Positions 35,501 through 42,387 of a stretch of 53,035 nt of DNA are shown piece after piece. The position numbers and the translations under genes were made by a program. The stretch spans positions 1-53,035 of the forward strand of contig JBGPBV010000034.1 of NCBI GenBank assembly GCA_041481445.1. Direction: 5' to 3'. Below the pieces are notes generated by a model that searched no databases, was not told where the DNA came from, and worked only from the letters and a program-made list of their open reading frames with translations. Position 1 is the stretch's first letter, and every line of letters begins with the position of its first letter. This DNA comes from AA29 sp041481445. Lineage in GTDB: Bacteria > Acidobacteriota > Vicinamibacteria > Fen-336.

Positions 35501-35743
35501 CGCGAACCTGGCGTTGCGCGCGAGCTTGGCGGACAGGGCGGCGGGGGTGGCCTCCGCCTCCCCTTCCGACTCCGTCTCGCCGGCGCCCGCGGCGGGCACC
35601 GGGGCCACCGCCGCGTCCTTGCCCGACGGCGGGGGGTTGCTCGCGACGTGATGGGTCGCGCAGGAAATGGCCAGCGGGGCGATGAGCCCCGCGATCACGG
35701 CCGTGCACACTCCGACCGGCAATCGGAGAGAAGAAATCTTCAT
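32582..35743 (-). CDS. Large exported BNR/sortilin-type beta-propeller protein with Asp/His tail
   Basis: A 1053-residue protein. The N-terminus is a signal peptide with a lipobox-like end (LAISCATHH, C28). Asp-box/BNR elements recur: TLWIAASNGGVWRT, GLYKSKNGGRGW, FGLWRSTDEGQTW, AVLLSTDAGVTF, HVFRSKNYGRNP, RIFISKNANA. This is the pattern of double seven-bladed sortilin/GH74-like propellers, but I see no clear catalytic Asp pair, so it may be a binding protein. The last 24 residues are almost only Asp, Gly and His, a probable metal-binding tail. The gene follows the second GMC gene on the same strand after 151 bases that contain a hairpin and a palindrome. Confidence 0.8.
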   Translation of the reverse strand: MKISSLRLPVGVCTAVIAGLIAPLAISCATHHVASNPPPSGKDAAVAPVPAAGAGETESEGEAEATPAALSAKLARNARFAPDVPSQILDNPQSFAEQDWLEHSVDGADNSTPSSSAFATARRHWSGYFGRGDHGTGRWEPFGPTNGQNDLTNEFRDRTVYTSGTENFGGRTVHAVISPDCRPGRDNCTLWIAASNGGVWRTDNALAVDNPATRRYEGPEWEFVSPEFAQQNTSALELDPNDHRTLWAGTGEPNACSSGCEVGVGLYKSKNGGRGWRGPFGSAEFSARAVGSIEVKPGDSRTIFVASGRATRGISNTCCGGADALIPGAPHFGLWRSTDEGQTWTLVNQGAAALCTANTPDEVSLNQTPCSARGARRVKIDPVDPNTVYASFFARGIWRSRSNGDPGTWEQIMLPRGVVTLGGPTTERDEFDVVVLPSGETRMYVGAGGGNYTGTGTAAARLRRNDAVRATAAATVQAAWLDFPTYSFAYCEPQCSYDNYVYAPANPDNAPLSGAGPDVVYLSGANSYNENNTGTGRSNGRAVLLSTDAGVTFTDMTEDDRSSTQPGTLHPDHHAVVVNPLDWKQFFDFSDGGVNRSNGQFVDDTADCTAPPHSFTIPSRIAFCNVVLSRVPQTLNAINRGLRTLAAYTMDYDRNDPERLAAGTQDNGSWETVDDRNNWTQINIADGGPNRYDATGHDSRFALTSFQSGQLMVRYDSLQQVDANWIADTIGDPSSVPPYALEASAFMVPAVTDPVAAGWMYTGREHVFRSKNYGRNPFFGTGDTQAAKDAHRADCNIWYGAFGDLNGNGVYDLPGDRCDDWEALGDPSPSGRLTAPEYGADRQGLYVSADERAVSDSATLWAATGTGRIFISKNANAALGSDVVFTRLDSLDPAAPPRYPTSIFVDRHNPNHAWITYSGYNAKTPATPGHIFEVTFTPGGTPAATFVNRDGTGPFAYGDIPANSVVVSRRGTLLVANDYGVVASHGHSGMWRTAAPGLPNLDVPHLIYAPERQAVYAATHGQGVWRLRLDPGDDDGRHDDDDDHDGHGGHGGH

Positions 35744-35798
35744 GCTTGTCCTCCTCGACGACGGACGTGGACGTCTCGGAATTGGAGGGTCTTCGAGA

Positions 35799-35817
35799 CT
35801 ACTACCGTCGGTAGTAG
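35799..35817. promoter_or_regulatory. 19-bp palindromic putative operator upstream of the BNR gene
   Basis: CTACTACCG-T-CGGTAGTAG, perfect nine-base arms around one base, 56 bases before the BNR start codon. Its AT content contrasts with the flanks. The shape fits a dimeric repressor site. Confidence 0.5.
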
Positions 35818-35871
35818 GTGTAATCCTTGGTCGAGGGCCGGGGCGGCGTCAAGAGGGAGACGACTAATTTC

Positions 35872-35889
35872 GGACGGGGGCGCCCGTCC
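35872..35889 (-). terminator. Short GC-rich hairpin after the second GMC gene
   Basis: On the minus strand GGACGGG-CGCC-CCCGTCC forms a seven-base stem five bases after the GMC stop, followed by GAAATTAGT. This is a weak intrinsic terminator candidate. Confidence 0.45.
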
Positions 35890-35894
35890 CGGGC

Positions 35895-37712
35895 TCAGAC
35901 GTCGCCCGCCCGCATCCTCTCCTTGAGGGAGTCCATCGTCCGCCAGCACATGGCGAGGATCGACCAGGTGGTGTTCTGGGTGCCGCCGGAGACGAAGGGA
36001 GCGGCGTCCGCCAAGTACACGTTGGGCACGTCGTGCAGCCGGCAGAAGCGGTCGGTGACGGACGTCCTGGGATCGTCACCCATGCGCGCGGTGCCGATCT
36101 CGTGGATCGACCACCCCGGCGGCAGCATGGTCCCGTCCACCTTGATGTCCTCCGCGCCCGCCGCCCGCAGCATCTCGTCCGCGGTCTCGGCCATGTCCTT
36201 CGCCATCCTGGTCTCGTTGTCGCCGAAGCGGTAGTCGAAGCGGAGGACGGGGATGCCCCAGGCGTCCTTCGTCTCGGCGTCGAGGAAGACGCGGTTCTCC
36301 TTCCGCGGCAGCACCTCGCCGAAGCCGCCGATGCTGATCAGGGCCGGGTAGTGCTTGCGTACGGAGGACTTGAAGGCCTTGCCGAAGCCGGGCACGTCGT
36401 GGGCCAGCCCGGGGTACTCGTAGGCGCCGCCTCCGCCCTGGAAGTGATAGCCGCGGATGAAGTCGGGGTGCGTGTCGGTGACGTTCCGGAAGCGTGGGAC
36501 GTAGGGCGTGATCGGCCGCCCGTCGTCGAGGGTGGCCTCGGTGCCGATCCGCATGGGGATGAAGCCGCTACCGCGCGGGCCCATGTGGTGCTCGCTCAGG
36601 TAGCAGCCGAGCGCGCCCGAGGAGTTGCCCATCCCCTGCGGGTGGCGCGCCGAGCGCGAGTTGAGGAGGATGCGCGTGCTGTCGAGGGCGCCCGCGCCCA
36701 GCACCACCACCCGCGCCTTGAAGTCCATGGTCTCTTGGGTGTTCGCGTCGATCACGCGCACGCCCGCCGCGCGCCCGGTCGCCTCGTCGAGGAACACCTC
36801 CGAGACCACGGAATAGGGGCGGATGGTGACGTTTCCGGTGTCTCGCGCGGGGTAGAGGAGGGCGGTCGGGGAATGGAAGGCCGCCCCCAGGTCACACCCG
36901 CGCCCGCAGCGGCCGCGGCCGAAGCAGCGCGTCCGGTACTTGTTGTTCAGGACGCCGTCCGTGGTGACGCCGGCGCGGCCGGGGATGTAGTGCCGGCCCA
37001 GCTTCGCGATCGAGCGCTTGAAGTGGACTTCGACGCAGTTGAGCTTCATCGGCCGCTGGAAGATCCCGTCCGGCACCTGCATCAGGCCTTCCCGGGTGCC
37101 GGAGCAGCCGAGGAGGACGTCGACCTTGTCGTAGTAGGGCGCGACGTCCTCGTAGCCGATGGGCCAGTCCACGTCGAAGCCGTCGCGGCTGGCCGCCTTG
37201 AACTGCAGGGGCCCGTAGCGCAGCGCTCCCCGTCCCCAGAAGTTGGTCTTGCCGCCCAGCACCCGCGCGCGCACCCATGCGTAGGGAGTGCCGGTCGTGG
37301 GGTGTTCCTTCTCGTTGACCACCCAGTTCCGCGTGAAGGTATTGCCCGCATATGACGTGACCTTGGCGCGTCTGGCCAGGTCTGGATTGTTCGCGTACGG
37401 GCGGTCGGTGAAGTTGTACTCGGCCACCGCGATCGCGCGGTGATCCGGAGGCAGCCGCGCGCGGCGGGGAGAGGCGTACGGCCACTCCATCGTCCGGTAC
37501 TCCTGCTTGTGGTCGATCATGCGGCCGGCTTCCAGGACCAGGACCTTGATGCCAGCGGTGGCGAGCTGGAAGGCGGCCATGCCTCCGGCGGCGCCGCTGC
37601 CGACCACGATCACGTCCCAGGGGCCGGAGTCGGGCTTGATCTGCCCGGCCAGACGTCGTGATTCGTCCTGGACGCCGTTGAGATCGAGGTCCAGCGTGCG
37701 GTCTTGAGTCAC
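35895..37712 (-). CDS. GMC-family FAD sugar dehydrogenase (paralog of the one at 9741)
   Basis: A 605-residue protein, exactly the length of the GMC protein at 9741-11558 and collinear with it without gaps at the motifs examined: VIVVGSGAAGG, CX5CX3C at C263/C269/C273 (RTRCFGRGRCGRGCD), IHEIGTARMG and GGTQNTTWSILA. It should oxidise a sugar or glycoside through FAD and probably an iron-sulfur centre. I chose the GTG at 37712 because AAAGGA lies five bases upstream and because it gives the same N-terminus spacing as the paralog. Unlike the first copy, it has no subunit 3 or DsbA-like gene beside it; the upstream neighbour, ten bases away, is a PIG-L deacetylase. Export would need a subunit 3 from elsewhere. 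Confidence 0.9.
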   Translation of the reverse strand: MTQDRTLDLDLNGVQDESRRLAGQIKPDSGPWDVIVVGSGAAGGMAAFQLATAGIKVLVLEAGRMIDHKQEYRTMEWPYASPRRARLPPDHRAIAVAEYNFTDRPYANNPDLARRAKVTSYAGNTFTRNWVVNEKEHPTTGTPYAWVRARVLGGKTNFWGRGALRYGPLQFKAASRDGFDVDWPIGYEDVAPYYDKVDVLLGCSGTREGLMQVPDGIFQRPMKLNCVEVHFKRSIAKLGRHYIPGRAGVTTDGVLNNKYRTRCFGRGRCGRGCDLGAAFHSPTALLYPARDTGNVTIRPYSVVSEVFLDEATGRAAGVRVIDANTQETMDFKARVVVLGAGALDSTRILLNSRSARHPQGMGNSSGALGCYLSEHHMGPRGSGFIPMRIGTEATLDDGRPITPYVPRFRNVTDTHPDFIRGYHFQGGGGAYEYPGLAHDVPGFGKAFKSSVRKHYPALISIGGFGEVLPRKENRVFLDAETKDAWGIPVLRFDYRFGDNETRMAKDMAETADEMLRAAGAEDIKVDGTMLPPGWSIHEIGTARMGDDPRTSVTDRFCRLHDVPNVYLADAAPFVSGGTQNTTWSILAMCWRTMDSLKERMRAGDV

Positions 37713-37722
37713 GTTGATCCTT

Positions 37723-38646
37723 TCATTGCCCGAAGAAGGGAAAGAGCTGGCGGATCTCCTCCCGGCCCGGCTGGCGGCCGTACTCGCAGATCTCGAAGGC
37801 CTCCGCATGGCGGATGCCCGCCCCGCGCGCCGGGCCGTACTCCTCCACCAGCTTCGACCGGAAGCGGTCGGCGGTGGCGGAGAAGCGCTTGCTGAATCGG
37901 TCGCGCACCGCCTTTTGCCGCGCCTCCCTGCCCGCCGCGTCCGTGGGCAGGCCGCCCGCGGGCGCGTCGCAGCACCCGCCCTCGTAGAACTGCGACTCCA
38001 TGGCCTCCACCACCGCCAGCTTCTTGTCGATGACGTCGTCGATGCCGACCACGATGTCGCCGCTGAACGGGTTCGGCTTCTGGAAGCGGTCCTCGGAGAA
38101 CAGGAACACCGGGTTGCGGGCCAGCGGCGGCACGTCGGGGCTGAAGTAGGGCACCTGGACCATGTAGGCGGCGTCCATGACCAGGACCCCCGTGTAGCGA
38201 TGGTCGGGATGGTAGTCGTTCGGGCGATGGCTGATCACGATGTCCGCCTTCCAGTCGCGGATGAGGCGGGCGATCCGGCGCCGGTTCTCGAGCGTGACCA
38301 TCAGCTCGCCGTCGTGGTTGTCCAGGACCTCGGTCTCGATGCCCAGGATGCGGGCCGCCTTCTGGGCCTCGGCGCGACGGCGCTGGGCCAGGGGGCCGCC
38401 CGCGGTCCCCCAGTGCCCGATGTCGCCGTTGGTGACGGCCACGCACTTGAAGGCGTGCCCGAGCGCGGCCCACTTCGCGCCTACGCCCGCCTCGTCCAGC
38501 TCGCAGTCGTCGGGATGGGCGCCGAAGGCGATGATGCGCAGCCTGGCGCTCGACGGCGCCGCGGCGGCGGCCGGGGCCTGGGTGGCCTCGGGGCCGGATC
38601 CGGCGCCGGCGGCCAGGGCGGCGAGGACGGCGCCGAGCACGAGCAT
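37723..38646 (-). CDS. Exported PIG-L (LmbE-like) deacetylase
   Basis: A 307-residue zinc N-deacetylase of the LmbE/PIG-L family. After a short hydrophobic signal (residues 1-18) and an Ala/Pro linker, the metal motif FGAHPDDCEL gives H44, D46 and D47, and DYHPDHRYTG supplies H146/H149. The family removes N-acetyl groups from GlcNAc-like sugars; exported acidobacterial members have unknown substrates. Ten bases separate it from the GMC gene downstream, so deacetylation and oxidation of the same (amino)sugar is a plausible pairing. GGAGGACC lies before the ATG. Confidence 0.87.
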   Translation of the reverse strand: MLVLGAVLAALAAGAGSGPEATQAPAAAAAPSSARLRIIAFGAHPDDCELDEAGVGAKWAALGHAFKCVAVTNGDIGHWGTAGGPLAQRRRAEAQKAARILGIETEVLDNHDGELMVTLENRRRIARLIRDWKADIVISHRPNDYHPDHRYTGVLVMDAAYMVQVPYFSPDVPPLARNPVFLFSEDRFQKPNPFSGDIVVGIDDVIDKKLAVVEAMESQFYEGGCCDAPAGGLPTDAAGREARQKAVRDRFSKRFSATADRFRSKLVEEYGPARGAGIRHAEAFEICEYGRQPGREEIRQLFPFFGQ

Positions 38647-38687
38647 GGGTCCTCCTTGGTCGGGGTGATTCTAGTCCCTCGTTGTGC

Positions 38688-38717
38688 TTGAACCGGGATT
38701 CGAGTTGCCGGTAGACT
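38688..38717 (+). promoter_or_regulatory. Putative promoter of the CO dehydrogenase operon
   Basis: TTGAAC (38688-38693) and TAGACT (38712-38717) are 18 bases apart, about 53 bases before the first start codon of the operon at 38770. Confidence 0.5.
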
Positions 38718-38769
38718 GCCGGAGCGCACGGTGTGGGGCGCGGGCAGGAGTGCGAGCGGGTGGTGGTTC

Positions 38770-39378
38770 ATGGCTGAGCCGCGGCGCCGGGTGGCCGCGG
38801 TCGTGCTCGCGGCCGGGTCCTCCACGCGCATGGGCCGCAACAAGCTGCTCCTCGCCCTCGAGGGCGAGCCGCTGGTCCGCCGCGCGGTGCGGGCCACCCT
38901 CGAGGCCGGCGTCGACCGCGTGGTGGTGGTGCTGGGTCACGAGGCCGAGCGTGTCCGCGCCGCGCTGGCCGGCCTCCCCTGCGACACCGTGATGAACCCC
39001 GACCACGTCCGGGGCGTCGGCACCTCCGTGCACACGGGCGTCCGCCAGGCCTCCGCCGAGGCCGACGCCATCCTGATCGTGCTCGCGGACATGCCGTTCG
39101 TGACGTCCGCGATGATCGCGGCCACCGTGGAGCGCTATCGCGCGACCGGGGTGCCGCTGGTCGTCTCGCGCTACGGCGACGTGCAGGCCCCGCCGACCCT
39201 CTACGACCGCACGCTCTTCGCCGAGCTGCTCTCGATCGACGACGAGCGGTGCGCCAAGCAGGTCGTGCGCCGCCACCAGGGCCAGGCGGAGGTCGTGACC
39301 TGGCCCAAGGACGCGCTCCAGGACGTCGACGTCCCCGCCGACTACGAGGGCCTCGCCGCGGGCGGGGCCCGGAGCTGA
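38770..39378 (+). CDS. mocA: Molybdenum cofactor cytidylyltransferase-like (MocA/NTP-transferase)
   Basis: A 202-residue nucleotidyltransferase. The signature VLAAGSSTRMGRNKLLLALEG is split as LAAGSS-TRMG-x2-K near residues 15-28, and the metal Asp is in LADMPFV. MocA makes molybdopterin cytosine dinucleotide, the form used by xanthine-oxidase-family enzymes such as CO dehydrogenase. First gene of the cox operon; two bases separate its stop from the XdhC-like gene. Assignment as MocA and not MobA rests on this context and on the family of short MobA-like proteins in xdh/cox operons. Confidence 0.85.
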   Translation: MAEPRRRVAAVVLAAGSSTRMGRNKLLLALEGEPLVRRAVRATLEAGVDRVVVVLGHEAERVRAALAGLPCDTVMNPDHVRGVGTSVHTGVRQASAEADAILIVLADMPFVTSAMIAATVERYRATGVPLVVSRYGDVQAPPTLYDRTLFAELLSIDDERCAKQVVRRHQGQAEVVTWPKDALQDVDVPADYEGLAAGGARS

Positions 39379-39380
39379 GC

Positions 39381-40352
39381 GTGCGCCCCGACCTGCTCGA
39401 GAAGGCCGCCCTCCTCGCCCGGCGCGGCGAGCCGTTCGCGCTGGCCACGGTGGTGGCGCGCAAGGGCCCGATCTCCGCCCACGTCGGCGACATGGCCCTG
39501 GTCACGCGCGAGGAGTGCCACGGCTGGGTCGGCGGGAGCTGCACGCGGCCGACGGTGATGGCGGAGGCGCGGAAGGCGATGGAGGACGGCCGTCCCCGGC
39601 TGGTGTGCCTCGATCCCGATCCCGAGTCGCGGCGCCGGCCCGGCTTGCGCGTGTACCCGATGACCTGCCACAGCGGAGGGAGCGTGGAGATCCACATCCA
39701 GCCCGTATTGCCCGCGCCGCGCCTGCTCGTCTACGGGGTCGCCCCCGTCGCCCGCGCGGTCGCGCGGCTGGCCAAGGCGATGGACTACACCGTGTACGCG
39801 GTGGACAAGGAGGCCGACGCCGCCGCCTTCCCGGGGGCGGACGTGGTGGTGCCGGATCCGGCGGAGCTGCGCCTGGAGCGGACCCCGGTCCCGCTGTTCG
39901 CGGTGGTCGCGACCCAGGGGCAGTGGGACGAGGACGCGCTGGTCTCGGCCCTCGCGCACGGTCCCGACTACGTGGCGGTCGTGGCCAGCCCGAAGCGGTT
40001 CGCCCAGATTGTCGAGGCGCTGGCCGCGCGCGTGGGAGCGGCCGCGCTTTCGACGGTGAGGAACCCTGCCGGCCTCGACCTCGGGGGCGTGACTCCGGAA
40101 GAGATCGCGGTGAGCATCCTGGCCGAGATCGTGAAGACGCGGCGGGGGGCTGCCCCCGCGGAGGAGGAGCCCATGGAGGAGACGGCCGGAGGGACCGCGC
40201 GCGATCCCGTGTGCGGAATGGACGTGCGCGTCGCGGAGAGCTCTCACCACGCGCGGCACGGCGGCCGCGACTTCCATTTCTGCTGCGCGGGGTGCCGCGA
40301 GCGGTTCGTGGCCAACCCCGAGCGGTACCTGGCCGCCCGCCCGGCCCGATGA
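39381..40352 (+). CDS. XdhC/CoxF-like maturation factor fused to a C-terminal YHS domain
   Basis: A 323-residue protein starting with GTG. Residues 1-110 are the XdhC/CoxI N-terminal domain (LATVVARKGPISAHVGDMAL, with GWVGGSCTRP carrying the conserved Cys); residues 113-255 are its Rossmann domain (LLVYGVAPVARAVARLAKAM, with NPAGLDLGG). XdhC proteins bind molybdenum cofactor and insert its terminal sulfur before delivery. After an acidic linker, residues about 274-318 form a YHS/TRASH-like metal-binding domain: DPVCGMDVRV (C278, M280) and FHFCCAGCRERF (C301, C302, C305). YHS domains are common in copper-handling proteins, and form I CO dehydrogenase needs copper at its Mo site. Operon position: between mocA and coxG. 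Confidence 0.87.
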   Translation: MRPDLLEKAALLARRGEPFALATVVARKGPISAHVGDMALVTREECHGWVGGSCTRPTVMAEARKAMEDGRPRLVCLDPDPESRRRPGLRVYPMTCHSGGSVEIHIQPVLPAPRLLVYGVAPVARAVARLAKAMDYTVYAVDKEADAAAFPGADVVVPDPAELRLERTPVPLFAVVATQGQWDEDALVSALAHGPDYVAVVASPKRFAQIVEALAARVGAAALSTVRNPAGLDLGGVTPEEIAVSILAEIVKTRRGAAPAEEEPMEETAGGTARDPVCGMDVRVAESSHHARHGGRDFHFCCAGCRERFVANPERYLAARPAR

Positions 40353-40365
40353 AGCGGACGGGCTG

Positions 40366-41004
40366 ATGGCGCTGCGGTTCGAGCACGCCTTCGTGGTCAA
40401 GGCGCCGGCGGACCGCGTGTGGTCGTACCTGACCGACCCCTATCGGGTCGCCCCCGCGCTGCCCGGCGCCTCGATCACGGAGAAAGTGGACGAGCGGACC
40501 TACGGGGGCGGGATCACGGTCAAGGTCGGGCCGGTGTCCGCCAAGTACAAGGGCACCGTCCGCTTCGAGTCCCTCGATCCCGGCACCCGCACGGCGGAGA
40601 TCGTGGCCCGCGGCCAGGACACGAGCGGGCGCGGCGGCGCGGACATGCGCATGACCAGCCGCATCACCGAGCACGGCCCCGGCGAGTCGGAGGTCAGCGT
40701 CGTCTCGGAGGTGAGCATCACCGGGATCATGGCGCAGTTCGGACGCGGCCTGATGCAGGACGTCTCGGACCAGATGCTGCAGAAGTTCACGGAATCGATG
40801 CGGGCGGAGCTGGAGAGGCCGGAGGCGGAAGCGGCCACGGGAGCGGTCACGGCCGCAGCCGCCCCCGCCGCTCCCGCTCCGCCGAGCTCCCCCCCGGTCG
40901 AGGTCCTCTCCTTCGGGAGCAAGCTCCTCCTGCGCCAGCCCGCCTTCTGGACCGTGATTGCCGCCCTCGTCTTGCTGGGTCTCTTCTGGAGATGGATGCA
41001 CTGA
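40366..41004 (+). CDS. coxG: Carbon monoxide dehydrogenase subunit G (SRPBCC domain, membrane-anchored)
   Basis: A 212-residue protein. Residues 1-145 are an SRPBCC/CoxG domain (FVVKAPADRVWSYLTDPYRV, LPGASITEKVDERTYGGGI), then a Pro/Ala linker and a C-terminal transmembrane helix (FWTVIAALVLLGLFW). CoxG attaches CO dehydrogenase to the membrane and is reported to handle quinone between the enzyme and the respiratory chain. It lies 13 bases after the XdhC-YHS gene and 34 bases before coxM, with a hairpin in between. Confidence 0.9.
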   Translation: MALRFEHAFVVKAPADRVWSYLTDPYRVAPALPGASITEKVDERTYGGGITVKVGPVSAKYKGTVRFESLDPGTRTAEIVARGQDTSGRGGADMRMTSRITEHGPGESEVSVVSEVSITGIMAQFGRGLMQDVSDQMLQKFTESMRAELERPEAEAATGAVTAAAAPAAPAPPSSPPVEVLSFGSKLLLRQPAFWTVIAALVLLGLFWRWMH

Positions 41005-41023
41005 CGCCGCCGTCGCGGCGGCG
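41005..41023 (+). promoter_or_regulatory. Intercistronic hairpin between coxG and coxM
   Basis: CGCCGCC-GTCGC-GGCGGCG forms a seven-base stem directly after the coxG stop and just before the AAAGGAG of coxM. It may stabilise the downstream structural-subunit message or attenuate it. Confidence 0.5.
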
Positions 41024-41038
41024 AAAGGAGCTCGAGCG

Positions 41039-41908
41039 ATGATTCCTCCTTCCTTCGACTACCACGCGCCCCGGACGCTCCCGGAGGCGCTGGCCCTGCT
41101 CGGACAGCTCGGCGACGAGGCCAAGATCCTGTCCGGCGGCCAGAGCCTCCTGCCCATGATGAAGCTGCGCTTCGCGCAGCCGGCGCACCTCGTGGACATC
41201 GGCCGGATACCCGGGCTCGACTACATCAAGGAAGAGGGCGGGTTCTTGAAGATCGGCGCCCTCGCCCGCGAGGCCGGCCTGGAGGCCTCCGAGGTCGTGC
41301 GGTCGAAGTACCCGATCCTGGCGGATACGGCCGCGGTCATCGCCGATCCGCTGGTGCGCAACCTGGCCACGGTGGCCGGCAACCTCGCCCACGGCGATCC
41401 CGCCAACGACCACCCGGCCACCATGCTCGCGCTGGGGGCGGAGGTGGTGGCCACCGGGCCCAAGGGATCGCGCACGATCCCGATCGACCAGTTCTTCACC
41501 GGCCTCTTCACGACCGCGCTCCAGCCGAGCGAGGTCCTGACCGAGATCCGCATCCCGGCCCCGCCGCCGGGGAGCGGCGGGGCCTACGTCAAGCTCGAGC
41601 GCAAGGTGGGTGACTTCGCCACCGCGGGCGCGGCCGTCTTCCTCGTCATCAAGGGCGGCACGATCGAGCGCGCGGGCGTCGGCCTGACCAACGCCGGACC
41701 CATGCCGATCAAGGCGCGGGAGGCCGAGAGCTACCTGAAGGGCAAGAAGCCAGACGAGGCCACCTTCGCCGAAGCCGGCCGGCTCGCCGCCGCCGCCACC
41801 AGGCCGGGCGCGGACCGGCGCGGCTCCGTCGATTACAAGAAGGAGATGGCGCGGGTGCTCACCGTCCGCGCCCTCCGCAAGGCCGCGCAGCGCGCGGGAG
41901 GGAGGTAG
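41039..41908 (+). CDS. coxM: Aerobic CO dehydrogenase medium (FAD) subunit
   Basis: A 289-residue flavoprotein subunit of the CoxM/CutM family. The FAD pyrophosphate loops are KILSGGQSLLPMMKLR (about residues 28-43) and TVAGNLAHGDPANDHP (about 113-130), both intact; the C-terminal CO_deh_flav domain begins near YVKLERKVGDFA. It passes electrons from the [2Fe-2S] clusters of CoxS to quinone. The ATG at 41039 has AAAGGAG upstream. The order M-S-L downstream is that of form I CO dehydrogenases. Its stop is one base from the coxS start. Confidence 0.93.
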   Translation: MIPPSFDYHAPRTLPEALALLGQLGDEAKILSGGQSLLPMMKLRFAQPAHLVDIGRIPGLDYIKEEGGFLKIGALAREAGLEASEVVRSKYPILADTAAVIADPLVRNLATVAGNLAHGDPANDHPATMLALGAEVVATGPKGSRTIPIDQFFTGLFTTALQPSEVLTEIRIPAPPPGSGGAYVKLERKVGDFATAGAAVFLVIKGGTIERAGVGLTNAGPMPIKAREAESYLKGKKPDEATFAEAGRLAAAATRPGADRRGSVDYKKEMARVLTVRALRKAAQRAGGR

Positions 41909-41909
41909 C

Positions 41910-42377
<468 letters not shown>

Positions 42378-42387
42378 GAGGCGACCT

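Noticed and set aside
32585..35926. Two long plus-strand open frames opposite the BNR protein
   Set aside because: The minus strand encodes repeated Asp-box motifs; the plus frames are repetitive Val/Gly/Arg sequence.
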